From contig CBDHDC010000001.1 in the NCBI GenBank assembly GCA_965261195.1, positions 1 through 64,000 of the forward strand: a stretch of DNA of 64,000 nt, read 5' to 3'. A program made the translations under genes and the position numbers. The stretch is from Bin87 sp965261195 (GTDB lineage: Bacteria; Chloroflexota; Dehalococcoidia; Lucifugimonadales; UBA3495). The notes beneath the pieces are model-generated. The model made no database searches, was not told the DNA's origin, and saw only the letters and a program-made list of their open reading frames with translations. This document shows positions 44,496-52,981 of the stretch, in pieces (position 1 is the first letter of the stretch; every line of letters begins with the position of its first letter).

Positions 44496-45113
44496 ATGGC
44501 CAGCCGTATCCTGGACACGATCGACGCACCGAGCGACCTCAGAGCGCTGAGCTACGCAGAACTGGACCAGGTGGCCCAGGAGGCGCGGGACACGATTATC
44601 TCGGTGATCACCGAGCGCGGCGGCCACCTGGCGTCGAACTTGGGCGTCGTCGAGCTTACGCTGGCGCTGCACCGGGTTTTCGACAGCCCCAGGGACAGCC
44701 TGGTCTGGGACACCACCAACCAGACCTACACCCACAAGCTGGTGACCGGACGCCGCGACGACTTCCAGAACATCCGGCTGGAAGGCGGCCTGTCCGGGTT
44801 CGGCGAACCCAGCGAAAGCCCCCACGACACGCTCTGCGCGGGCCACACCGGCACCGGCCTGTCCATTGCTCTTGGTTTTACCCAGATGAAGCCGGGAGAA
44901 CCCTTCGCTTTCGCGGGCCTCTGGGACTCGTGGCAGGACCCGGAGGGAGAAGACGGTGTTGAGGGCCCCGGAACTGTCGAAGAAGTGCTGGATGTTCTGG
45001 TAGACCCTGAAGAAGATGTCGGGCCTGAGTTGGTCTCCGGTGGCGTTCTGACAGATGCCGCCGTCGATCATCAGGTCGAGAGTATTCGGCGTGCGACTGT
45101 AGTACTAAACTAA
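44496..45113 (+). pseudogene. Chimera: DXS/transketolase N-terminus fused to an SRAP fragment
   Basis: ATG 44496 follows AAGGAGG. Residues 1-128 match the N-terminus of 1-deoxy-D-xylulose-5-phosphate synthase: RGGHLASNLGVVELTLALHR and FGEPSESPHDTLCAGHTGTG (thiamine-diphosphate site). At GFTQ the sequence switches to MKPGEPFAFAGLWDSWQDPE, a piece of SOS-response-associated peptidase (SRAP/YedK). After that the DNA seems to hold an unrelated gene in antisense. The frame ends in a type A miniature element. It cannot make either enzyme. Confidence 0.65.
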
Positions 45114-45257
45114 AGCCAAGGTGAAATGTACATATCGCCAGGCCGCATTGCCGGTGGCCACCCAGTTAGGGCCTATGGGTGATATGAGGTGATGTGGAGT
45201 CCTTTCGGTGGTCTTCAAGACCTCCGAATTGCACATCCCACCTTGGTATTGGTTTAG
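45105..45257. mobile_element. Type A miniature element (complete)
   Basis: 153 bp, ends CTAAACTAAAGCCAAGGTG and CACCTTGGTATTGGTTTAG, same orientation and core as 25474-25626. The following stretch to 45633 shows no convincing gene. Confidence 0.9.
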
Positions 45258-45633
45258 GCGGTCCTTGAACCCGCCCGGAGAGGGGCGCGGAGTTCGGACG
45301 AGGGTCGCGGGGTTGGGCTTGGCCTGGGATGCAGCCAAGATGGGCTGGGGCAAGCTGGCAACCGCCCCCGGCATCACCGCTTCATGGACCATGTCCGCCA
45401 AGCGGGGAATTGATCTCAGGGGCCGGGCGCAAAAATCTGCGTGGCGGCCCCTGGAAGGGGCAAACCCGGACATGTTATGTCCGGAAGATCTCTGGACAGT
45501 TCCCCGGGAAACCCGCCCGTTTGGGACATCCTGGCGCAGGAAGCACAACATGCCTAACCCCGCCTGAGATATCCCGGCAGCCAGGTTGGTAAATCATGGG
45601 GATGTCCCCAAGCATTAGTTCAGGAGCGAGAGA

Positions 45634-46167
45634 ATGTCGATCAGCAGCGTGGAAACCGCCATCCAGCAAGCCCGGTCGGTGATAATGGATTGGGCCCAGG
45701 TTGGGTTCATGGATTGGCCGGAGGACCATACCCGTTCCACCGTCATCGATCCCGTCATCACGGCCCTGGGCTGGGATACCTCCGACCCCAGGGAGTGCCG
45801 CCCGGAGTACCGGCGCTCCCGTGGCGATGAAGCTGCCGGCAGGGTCGACTACGCCCTGTTCGGCACTCCCGATCTCGACGCCATCGATAACGGCACAGTG
45901 GCGCCGGATGTCATCATCGAGGTGAAGGGCCTGATCGTCGCGCTGGACCAGCACGTCGAGCAGATGCAGCGCTACGTCGAAGCGGCCCCCCGGATGCGGA
46001 AGGGCGTGGCGGTGCTGACCAACGGGTTGGGGTGGTGGCTGTACGACCTCGACCGGAGCGGAGCCTTCCCAGAGAAACGCATCGACCCCATCCACCCCAT
46101 GGCGGTCGATGCGAGGGAAGCAGCCCTGATTTTGAACGAACGGCTTGACCGGCGGAGGTTCGGATGA
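45634..46167 (+). CDS. Stand-alone type I restriction HsdR N-terminal-like nuclease domain
   Basis: A 177-residue protein. AGRVDYALFGTPDLDA supplies the aspartate and PDVIIEVKGLIVALDQHVEQ the ExK of a PD-(D/E)XK fold, followed by GVAVLTNGLGWWLYDL, typical of HSDR_N domains. In full type I enzymes this domain is fused to a helicase motor; here it stands alone, as in many small proteins of unknown role near mobile DNA. The ATG follows CAGGAGCGAGAG. The genes to 47261 follow in the same direction with small gaps, so they may form one transcript with the paralog family member. Confidence 0.75.
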   Translation: MSISSVETAIQQARSVIMDWAQVGFMDWPEDHTRSTVIDPVITALGWDTSDPRECRPEYRRSRGDEAAGRVDYALFGTPDLDAIDNGTVAPDVIIEVKGLIVALDQHVEQMQRYVEAAPRMRKGVAVLTNGLGWWLYDLDRSGAFPEKRIDPIHPMAVDAREAALILNERLDRRRFG

Positions 46168-46170
46168 GCT

Positions 46171-46527
46171 CTGAGGCACATCAACCGAGCGCGGAACCCC
46201 GAGGACCGGCCTTCAGGATGCCCCTCGGAGCTGGAGAAGAACATCCGGGGAGACCGGAACGTCAACTACGTCTGCCACCCGCAGGTGATCCGGCTGATGG
46301 CCAACGCCTGGGCCCAGTGGCGCTTCGACCGGAAGATGGACGGGGCCGCGCTGGCCGCCGGCATCGGGGCGGCCCAACTGAGAACCGCCGACTCCGAGAA
46401 CGTCCTCTACCAGGACTGGGGGATCATCAGCCACGGGCGGAACACCAAGTTCCAGGGCGTCAGGCACGAGAACTGGGAGAAGGCCACCACGGAAATCCTG
46501 CGGCTCGCGGGAGCGCAGGGACACTGA
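46171..46527 (+). CDS. Hypothetical protein after the nuclease domain
   Basis: The same frame as the nuclease gene reopens directly after its stop and reads LRHINRARNPEDRPSGCPSE, then VNYVCHPQVIRLMANAWAQW and ENVLYQDWGIISHGRNTKFQ. Possible starts are CTG 46171, GTG 46285 and ATG 46297; none has a strong ribosome binding site. The continuity with the previous frame raises the possibility that TGA 46165-46167 interrupts one longer gene. Composition looks genuinely coding. No family recognised. Confidence 0.45.
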   Translation: MRHINRARNPEDRPSGCPSELEKNIRGDRNVNYVCHPQVIRLMANAWAQWRFDRKMDGAALAAGIGAAQLRTADSENVLYQDWGIISHGRNTKFQGVRHENWEKATTEILRLAGAQGH

Positions 46528-46544
46528 AGGAGAGAGGAACCAAC

Positions 46545-47261
46545 ATGACGATGCTGGAAATGGCCGACTGGCCCGGCACCCCCGGACTGGAGCGCCTCGC
46601 GTCGGCCGCGCAGTTCATCGCCGAGAGCCTCAAGCTCGAGGGGGAAATGGCCGACTGGCTCGGCACCCCCGGGCTGGAGCCCCTCGCGTCGGCCGTGCAG
46701 CTCTTCAACGAGAGCCTCAAGCACGAGGAGGACAACCCGCAATACCCGCCGGAACCAGACGAGCTGAACACCCTGCGCCAGGATGCCCGGATGCTGCTGG
46801 GCTACAAGGACACTCTTCTCTTCAGCATGGTAACCCACTCGGAGCTGGCCGAGATGGCGGAGGCTGGGCAGATCCAGGAGGGCATGGACATGGTGCCCGT
46901 CGTGGCCCGCGGTTCCGACGAGCAGTTCATCGGGATGCTCATTGATCTGGGCGAGCCCGAGGAGGACGACCCGGAGGACGGGGAGTACGGCATCATGGCC
47001 ACCCGGCTCTACCGGGACGCCGGGTGGGTTGGGTTGAACGAGCAACTCCCCTTGTGTCGGGGCCTGGAAATCCACATCTTCAGCAGGAAGGGCCGCCCCG
47101 AGGAGCCCGCGGGGATCCTCGCGATCAGGCAGGGCAGGATGGATGGTCCACCCGGCGTCCCCGAGCCCCGGGGTGAGCTGAACGGGGTCATCCGGGAGGT
47201 GATGCGGTGGCACGGCGCCACGAGCTTCGCCTGGCATGAGCCGGAGGGTCTGGAGGAATAG
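46545..47261 (+). CDS. Member 1 of an unrecognised three-copy protein family
   Basis: A 238-residue acidic protein. ATG 46545 follows GAAGGAGAG. The first 60 residues are an internal duplication: MADWPGTPGLERLASAAQFI and MADWLGTPGLEPLASAVQLF. The body contains DARMLLGYKDTL, QFIGMLIDLGEPEEDD and RLYRDAGWVGLNEQLP followed by LEIHIFSR, all matched in order by the genes at 59130-59801 and 63449-64000 (LLYRDPEWAGLNQNLP and VLSRDPEWMGLSPILP). No signal peptide, membrane segment or catalytic motif is evident. Alternating strands and helices suggest a compact cytoplasmic fold. Adjacent genes are nuclease-like, so a defence or plasmid role is possible. Confidence 0.7.
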   Translation: MTMLEMADWPGTPGLERLASAAQFIAESLKLEGEMADWLGTPGLEPLASAVQLFNESLKHEEDNPQYPPEPDELNTLRQDARMLLGYKDTLLFSMVTHSELAEMAEAGQIQEGMDMVPVVARGSDEQFIGMLIDLGEPEEDDPEDGEYGIMATRLYRDAGWVGLNEQLPLCRGLEIHIFSRKGRPEEPAGILAIRQGRMDGPPGVPEPRGELNGVIREVMRWHGATSFAWHEPEGLEE

Positions 47262-47264
47262 GAA

Positions 47265-47304
47265 GCCGGCGTAGCTGTTGCTGGCCAGCAACAGCTGCGC
47301 CGGC
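47265..47304. repeat. Long hairpin after the paralog gene
   Basis: Arms 47265-47284 (GCCGGCGTAGCTGTTGCTGG) and 47285-47304 are reverse complements with one mismatch and no loop. It lies four bases after the stop codon but lacks a following T run, so it may be an element end rather than a terminator. Confidence 0.6.
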
Positions 47305-47523
47305 GCCAACCACACTCACTTCACCGAACTGCTGCGGGAACGGGAGGGCATCGACCTGAGCTGTCCCATGGTGCGCCGCATCCTGACCAAGGCAGGCATC
47401 GGAAGTCCTCGCAGCCGCCGTTCCCAGCAACACCGGTTCCGGCGCCGGAGCATGCCCCAGGAGGGCATGCTGGTGCAGATCGACGGCAGCAACCATCCCT
47501 GGCTGGAGGACTTGGGACAGAGT
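47290..47523 (+). pseudogene. ISNCY-type transposase fragment
   Basis: Reads HTHFTELLREREGIDLSC, VRRILTKAGIGSPRSRRSQQ and PQEGMLVQIDGSNHPWLED. This is the end of the DNA-binding region and the first catalytic aspartate block (QIDGSxHxWLE) of ISNCY/integrase-like transposases. The rest of the catalytic domain is missing. The 47551-47882 region may include the element's flank; no gene is seen there. Confidence 0.65.
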
Positions 47524-47960
47524 ACCAGGGACGGACCGGACCCAGGGTAAACCACCGTCCTGGAGGCCCCAGGTTGCCGATTCCCGGGCTGCCAGCCATC
47601 CAAGCGAAGGGGTTGTGGCGCCCATTATCAGCCCAAAGCCCCTGAAATGGCCGCCTGGGGCGAAAACCCCCGTTTCCCGCCATCCCCTCCGGATGGGATG
47701 TTCCACGCTGGCTCGAGGTGGTCGGAAAAGGAATATCGGGTCAATTCCAAGTTGCTATTGACAACCGCCAGGCTATGCGCGAACCGGCCTTCCCAGATCC
47801 TGAACCCCTAAGGCTTGGCCGTCGGCCTACCGCATAATGCCTAACCAGTCCACGTAGGGTTGGAAGTTGACAACCCAGCTGCTTGAGAGAGCCCTTGACG
47901 ATCCTCCCTCCAACGGGGATGCCCCTGTGCTGCCCCACCACTGAGATCCGCGCCTTGACG

Positions 47961-48653
47961 ATGGCCGACCTCGACAGCCACACTGCCCTCACGGACTGGA
48001 CCGACCGGCCACCAGGTCCAGCGGAGGCGGACATCACGACCTTCAACCCAGTCCGGCGCCACATCACCAGGGGCCGTGGGGAAACCAGGCTCTGCGACGG
48101 CCGTGCCGCCGGCGGGGCGGACATTTCCACCAGCAACCTGGAGGCCCTGCGGCAGTCCCGCGCCGAGGCGACCCTCTGCCCCGTCTGCCAGCAGAACTCC
48201 GGGATCTCTCCCCACATCCTCAGGCCCAGACGCCCCTCCGGAGGCAGCAGAAACCTGGCCTGCCTCTACACCACGCCGGTGCTGGACGACTTCGACAACA
48301 TCCGCAACTGCCCGCGCTGCCGGAAGACCCCCGGCGACCGCACCTGCCGGGACTGGGACGAAGCCCGCAAGGGGGTGAGGGTCCTGCACCAGGAGGCCAG
48401 GCGCATTGCCAGGGAGGTCACGGATATCCCGGAAGCCACCGGAGGCTGCACCGCCACCATCTACGAGTTCCTGGACGGATCGGTGGGCTACTTCGCCTTC
48501 GGAGCCCCGCCCTGGCAGGAGGCCGGAGAGATCACCGGCTCGGTCCGTGAACAGGCCCTGCATGTCCTGGAAAGCCGAGGGGTTCCAGGTGGAAAGGCAA
48601 CCTGGACCACGGGAGCCGCACGGCCCAATCAGGGTGATCTGACAGGAAGGTGA
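47961..48653 (+). CDS. Cysteine-motif hypothetical protein
   Basis: Start taken at ATG 47961 (MADLDSHTALTDWTDRPPGP); an upstream in-frame ATG at 47883 is possible. About 230 residues. LCPVCQQNSG and NCPRCRKTPGDRTC look like a zinc-binding pair. The C-terminal part (KGVRVLHQEARRIAREVTDI, then ATIYEFLDGSVGYFAFG) is plausible folded sequence. No family recognised. It ends close to the first CRISPR array but nothing links it to CRISPR function. Confidence 0.45.
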   Translation: MADLDSHTALTDWTDRPPGPAEADITTFNPVRRHITRGRGETRLCDGRAAGGADISTSNLEALRQSRAEATLCPVCQQNSGISPHILRPRRPSGGSRNLACLYTTPVLDDFDNIRNCPRCRKTPGDRTCRDWDEARKGVRVLHQEARRIAREVTDIPEATGGCTATIYEFLDGSVGYFAFGAPPWQEAGEITGSVREQALHVLESRGVPGGKATWTTGAARPNQGDLTGR

Positions 48654-48764
48654 TGGCCGGTCAAGCCCCTCAGGGCTTTGTGGACAAGGACCTGGGAGGC
48701 GCCTCCTGCCACCGCGATGACCGGGGGAAGCTCGGGCTTGGTGCCACAGAATCGTCCATCCACG

Positions 48765-48974
48765 GGTTCACCCCCACCCGCGTGGGGAAAGCGCCAACTG
48801 GGCCGTCGCCAACGACCAGAAGTTCGGTTCACACCCACCCGCGTGGGGAAAGCGACAGGGACGTTTAACAGCCTGATATTCGAGACGGTTCACACCCACC
48901 CGCGTGGGGAAGGCTCTACCGGCGGTGCCACCAGTCTATAATTCTGGGTTCACCTCCGCGCAAGCGGGGCCGTC
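48765..48974 (+). CRISPR. Orphan CRISPR array 1 (type I-E-like repeat)
   Basis: Four repeat positions at 48765, 48826, 48887 and 48947 with a 60-61-base period. The 28-base repeat begins GGTTCACCCCCACCCGCG, ends TGGGGAAAGC, and can fold through CCCCAC and GTGGGG. Copies 2 and 3 have small changes (CACACCC, GAAGGC) and copy 4 is degenerate, which marks the leader-distal end on the right. The three spacers are 33, 33 and 32 bases and all different. Repeat size and period are typical of subtype I-E. No cas gene is in the window. Confidence 0.85.
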
Positions 48975-48997
48975 CTTTCCTTTGCCCTCGCAGCGGG

Positions 48998-49216
48998 CTA
49001 ACCCTCGTCCAGGAGCCTGCGGACGCCGCGCTCCCTAACCCAGGCCCTGAAGACCTGGTAGAGGTCGCGGTCCTCTTGATGCTCGGACGTGGCCATGCTC
49101 TCGAGCCAGATCTCGAGGACGCGGGCGGCCGACAGGCAGGCGTCGCCGGAGAATCGTCCATCCGTGGGTTCACCCCCAACCGCAAGTGCCAGTTGTTCCA
49201 ATAGTCCGGCGGACAA
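48998..49216 (-). CDS. Small hypothetical protein between the CRISPR arrays
   Basis: A 72-residue frame with TTG start, five bases after the stop of the gene at 49222-49623. The C-terminal part ARVLEIWLESMATSEHQED then LYQVFRAWVRERGVRRLLDE is convincingly helical. Near its N-terminus the DNA (49168-49187) resembles a degenerate CRISPR repeat and is translated as VGGEPTDGRFSG. Close spacing with the upstream gene suggests a two-gene unit. Confidence 0.4.
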   Translation of the reverse strand: MSAGLLEQLALAVGGEPTDGRFSGDACLSAARVLEIWLESMATSEHQEDRDLYQVFRAWVRERGVRRLLDEG

Positions 49217-49221
49217 CTGCC

Positions 49222-49623
49222 TTAGCTCTCGTCTGCCGGTGTCGCCGATTCGTCCTCAACAACGTACCCGACTATGGTGCCTTCTGCGTAAGCAGAAAGC
49301 TGGATAACATTCCTGTCGGGAAACAAGCTACCTGGGTAGTGCATCACCTTCCCGTTGACCTTCTCAACGTAGTCTCCCCATTGGTACGTGGTGCCATTGA
49401 TTTCCACTTCCTCGACCACACAGTAATAGGCTTCCGAAGTTTTGCCCGTGTTGTTTCGCCTAACTTTGGAAAACCCATGAACGAATGTCATGTGGGAAGA
49501 CATTTCCCAATCGTCGAACACCCCTTTGAGTGGTCGGGCATTGGGAAAGGCTCTGGCGATAGCCGGGGGCATCGTATCCTTCTTGATTTTAATGTTCTCT
49601 CCGCACAACATGCATATCATCAT
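49222..49623 (-). CDS. Hypothetical protein between the CRISPR arrays
   Basis: A 133-residue protein. ATG 49623 follows AAGGGAG by three bases and an immediate second ATG is an alternative start. The N-terminus MMICMLCGENIKIKK has one CxxC pair. The remainder is beta-rich (AYYCVVEEVEINGTTYQWGD, then IVGYVVEDES). GC content is lower than in neighbours, so it is probably acquired. No family recognised. With the downstream small gene it splits what may once have been one CRISPR array. Confidence 0.6.
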   Translation of the reverse strand: MMICMLCGENIKIKKDTMPPAIARAFPNARPLKGVFDDWEMSSHMTFVHGFSKVRRNNTGKTSEAYYCVVEEVEINGTTYQWGDYVEKVNGKVMHYPGSLFPDRNVIQLSAYAEGTIVGYVVEDESATPADES

Positions 49624-49689
49624 CTAACTCCCTTAACTGCGCCGGTTGTTCCAAAACTCGCCTTGATTCGGGACTTTTGGAGCAAAGCC

Positions 49690-49893
49690 GGTTCACCCCC
49701 ACCCGCGTGGGGAAAGCGCCAGCAGGATGTAAACATCGGTCATGCCCATGGGTTCACCCCCACCCGCGTGGGGAAAGCTCCTGCAACCGATGCGGCAAGC
49801 GTTTCATTTCGGGTTCACCCCCACCCGCGTGGGGAAAGCTAACCAGCCTTGCCCATGCGTCCTCTTGCTCCTGGTTCACCCCGACCCGTCCGG
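49690..49893 (+). CRISPR. Orphan CRISPR array 2 (same repeat)
   Basis: Repeats at 49690, 49751, 49812 and a truncated copy at 49873, exactly 61 bases apart. The first three are identical 28-base units (GGTTCACCCCCACCCGCG to GGGGAAAGC). The three spacers are 33 bases each and unrelated to those of array 1. The degenerate last copy again lies on the right. The perfect repeats suggest this array is younger or better kept than array 1. Confidence 0.9.
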
Positions 49894-50042
49894 CACTTCA
49901 TAACCTATCCCAGGACCGGCGCTGCAGGACCTGGGAATGAACCCTTCACCTGAATAGCTTCTCCAATGGGGCGGCCGGCGTCCTTCGTTCGAGACCGCGG
50001 CCCCGTCCGCCCGGTCCGACACTAAATTCAAGGAGAAGCAAC

Positions 50043-50711
50043 GTGCAAATCTACCCACCTTTCCCATCCTGTCGTGAGGACACGCCGAAGCGACAGGCGG
50101 AAAAACAGATTTACCAGGCCCTCGCGGCCTCCGACCTTGAGGGTTACGTCCTCTACGAGGTCAAGCCCATCTCAAGCGCACCGCAGTTGGACTTCGCCAT
50201 CTGGATCGTCGGGATCGGAATCTTCGGAGTCCAGGTCAAGGGCGGCAAGTATGTCGTCATCGAAGGGCGGTGGTACCTGATCACCGACCAGGGGCGGCAC
50301 CCCAGGGAGTCCCCCGTGCCGAGCACTTGGGACGCCGCCATGGCCATCCGCGACGTAGTCCAGGAGCAGCTCCACCAGAGCATCTTCGTAACCCCGGTCC
50401 TGGCCATGCCCAACATGGAGCCCAACGAGGACATCGAGGCCCTCGCCGGGTCCAGGAACGTCGCGATGCACTGGGGAGACCCTTCCCAGATCGTCGACCA
50501 CCTCGTCCAGTTGGCCATCGACCGGAAGGTCTACATCACGCCCACGCCGGCCAGCATCGCCGCCCAGGTGCAGCTGGTCGAGCCCGGGCTGGTCCTCCCG
50601 CGCCAGGCTCCGGCCGGGCTGGACGCCCAGGAGCTCCACATCCATGTCGAAAACCTGCACATCCACGTCCCCCAGGGCGGACTGTCGGTAGTGGAGGTGA
50701 AGGCGGCCTAG
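50043..50711 (+). CDS. NERD domain protein
   Basis: A 222-residue protein. The start is GTG 50043 after AAGGAGAAGC. RQAEKQIYQALAASDLEGYV, then LDFAIWIVGIGIFGVQVKGG, forms the nuclease-related NERD domain: acidic residue D then QVKGG in place of ExK. The C-terminal 60 residues (LDAQELHIHVENLHIHVPQG) contain alternating histidines and may bind metal. NERD proteins are linked to DNA processing and plasmids, although activity is seldom shown. It starts the plasmid-like part of the window. The next 330 bases hold no gene. Confidence 0.75.
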   Translation: MQIYPPFPSCREDTPKRQAEKQIYQALAASDLEGYVLYEVKPISSAPQLDFAIWIVGIGIFGVQVKGGKYVVIEGRWYLITDQGRHPRESPVPSTWDAAMAIRDVVQEQLHQSIFVTPVLAMPNMEPNEDIEALAGSRNVAMHWGDPSQIVDHLVQLAIDRKVYITPTPASIAAQVQLVEPGLVLPRQAPAGLDAQELHIHVENLHIHVPQGGLSVVEVKAA

Positions 50712-51039
50712 CACCCAGCCACAGCCCCCGGTCGACCTGGTCGAGGACGGCGGCCAGGAGACCCCGGGGCTGTGGTCCTCGACATCATCCAGTCCCGGAG
50801 CGGTCCAACCCGGGACAGGCCTTCATTCATGGGCCGGGAGGCCGCTCTCCCCGCAGGGGACGAGGCGGATGTGGAAGCAAGGAGTCCGGACCCACGCCGA
50901 AGACCGCCGGACCGGCCCGGGACCGGGGCATTCCCGGACGAAACGCGCCCCGGGCACCCCCACGCGCCTGAAGGCCTTCTAGCGGAACCTGGAGCGATTT
51001 CCAAGAGGGCCTTGCATCTGCAGCCGCATGAAGCGGATC

Positions 51040-51147
51040 CTAAACTAAAGCCAAGGTGGAATGCGCAGAATGAGAGGGCTTCACTGGCGCAACCAAGCCA
51101 ATCTTCATCGCCCATCGAATGTACATCCCACCTTAGCTTTAGTTTAG
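51040..51147. mobile_element. Short CTAAAC-type miniature element (B-like, internal deletion)
   Basis: 108 bp with left end CTAAACTAAAGCCAAGGTG and right end CACCTTAGCTTTAGTTTAG. The core is a shortened relative of type B. Confidence 0.8.
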
Positions 51148-51262
51148 TAGTCAGTCACGTCAGAAATGAAAGTTTCCGAAAGGCTCCTTGGAAGACGCGC
51201 CATGTTGATACAAGAAGAAACTTCAAAAATGACCCTTCTATTCCAAATATGACTGACTGCTA
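51145..51262. mobile_element. Type C' miniature element (IS630 ends)
   Basis: 118 bp, TAGTAGTCAGTCACG to GACTGACTGCTA. Same core and orientation as 42268-42385. Confidence 0.85.
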
Positions 51263-51391
51263 GTACCGTTTCCACTTGAATATGCCTTATACCAGATACC
51301 CGTTTCACCTGCCCGTCGTTCCCGCGCAAGCTGGAATCCACAGTTGGAAGTGACTTTCCAGTATCGACAAGACTATCTGGAACCGGTACTA
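51261..51391. mobile_element. Type D miniature element (inverted relative to 42384)
   Basis: 131 bp, ends TAGTACCGTTTCCA and TGGAACCGGTACTA. Reverse complement of the copy at 42384-42514. Confidence 0.85.
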
Positions 51392-51540
51392 AACTAAAGC
51401 CAAGGTGAAATGTGCATATCGCTAGACCGCACTGTCGGTGCCCACCCAGTTGGGGCCTAAGGGTGATATGAGTTGCCGTGGAGTCCTTTCGGTCGTCGTC
51501 AAGACCCCGAAATGCACATCCCACCTTGGTATTGGTTTAG
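51389..51540. mobile_element. Type A miniature element (complete)
   Basis: 152 bp, ends CTAAACTAAAGCCAAGGTG and CACCTTGGTATTGGTTTAG. Closes a 500-bp chain of four elements. The following 470 bases to 52014 hold no convincing gene. Confidence 0.9.
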
Positions 51541-52119
51541 CTATGCTGGAACCCCGCGGGAAGTCCCGGCCAGAACGCAACCTCAACCCGGATCCCCACG
51601 CGCTGGCCTAATTACCAGAGTCCGAGGAACGATCCCCATCGGTCCAGACCCGCCGGACTCAGCCCGTGTGGAAACGCCGGGTGCAGCCCGAGGATCCCCG
51701 CGCAATGCGTCCCGATCCAGACCTGCCGGACACCGTACCAGGAGCAGGGGGAATCGCCCCTGCGGGGGGTTTTGAGACAGCCGGAAGGGCCAGAACGCCG
51801 CCGGAACGTAATCGACATCAAACCTACTTAAATCATACTCATTTTCTCTAACAACCAGGGGGGGCGTGGGCAGGGGGCGCGCGCCGCCGGAACGAAACGC
51901 ACATCCCCTGAGCACAGGCCCCGAACAAAAAAACCGCAATCCGAACATCCTCTCTAAAATTACATCAGCCGTGCTGGGAAACCCCGGATTCCATGCTCCC
52001 GCAGGGGGGCCGGAATGAAACCAACAACAACTGTGCTTGGAACTACCCCCCTTTGGCCAGCCCCCCCGGCAGGGCATTTCGGCAGTCAGTCCGGACGGCT
52101 TTTAGAGCATTTTGAGACT

Positions 52120-52980
52120 GGCCGGGGGCGCCCTCGCTCCACAGACGAGGGCGCCCCCGGCGGGACCATCCTGGCCTGGAGCGCCTGCCAGAATGCCGTC
52201 GCGTCCGCCCTCTCCATCCGGGGCAACTGGAACAACCTGCCGCAGTATCTCAGAGAGTGGTTGTACGACGGCGGCGACCGGGCGCGTCCCTGCCGGACCG
52301 AACTGGACGTAAATCTCTGCTTCGCGCCGTTGCTCAGGTGGGTCCTTGCGTGGTGGCGGTCCGGCCGGCTGGCGCTGGCGGTTGACCCCACGTTGAAAGG
52401 GGACGACACCGCCGCTATCGTCATCAGCGTGGTCTACCGGGGTTGCGCGATTCCCGTGGCCTGGCGCATCCTGCGCGCCAACCAGCGCGGGGCTTGGATG
52501 GACCCGATAGTGGAACTGCTGCAGGCCCTGGCCCCGGCGGTCCCCAGGGAAATGACCGTGGTGGCGCTGTGCGACCGGGGCCTGGCCAGTCCAAAATTGT
52601 GGAAACAGATCCTGGCTCAGAGCCGGCCCCGGCGACGGCCGGGGGCTGGCATCCCTGCATGAGGTATCCGAAAAACGTCACTTTCTGCGCCGAGGGCGGT
52701 CGGCGGCTGCCCGCCCGCGCCTTCGTTTCCCGTCCGGATACCGCGTGGACCGGGAGCGGGACCGCTTTCGGCGCAGCCGCCGCAAAACGCCGTTGCACCC
52801 TGCTGGCGGTCTGGTACGTTGAACAGGAGGAGCCGTGGATCATCCTGACCGGCCTTCCGCCGGACGAAGTTGGGGTGAGTTGGTACGCAATCCGCTTCTG
52901 GATCGAGTTGGGGTTCAAGGCGATCAAGAGCCTGGGTTGGCAATGGCAAAAGACCCGCAGGACTGACCCGGCGCGGATTT
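52120..52980 (+). pseudogene. IS4-type transposase, frameshifted and 3'-truncated
   Basis: RLALAVDPTLKGDDTAAIVI carries the first aspartate, MTVVALCDRGLASPKLWKQI the second, and YAIRFWIELGFKAIKS shows the exact Y-(2)-R-(3)-E-(6)-K signature of IS4 with the catalytic glutamate. A frameshift near 52640 separates the first two from the third (the natural continuation begins CMRYPKNVTFCAEGGRR). At about 52980 the sequence changes to a primase gene, so the C-terminus is missing. An open frame reaches back to 52015 but the transposase similarity begins near 52120. Confidence 0.75.
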
Positions 52981-52981
52981 C

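Noticed and set aside
44169..45071. A 300-codon minus-strand frame
   Set aside because: It crosses two hairpin repeats and three gene relics read in the other direction; only its first 45 codons (antisense to 44960-45071) look as if they could come from a real but unidentified gene.
48653..49900. Cas proteins beside the CRISPR arrays
   Set aside because: The neighbouring proteins (47961, 48998, 49222, 50043) have no Cas motifs; the NERD protein is not a Cas nuclease.
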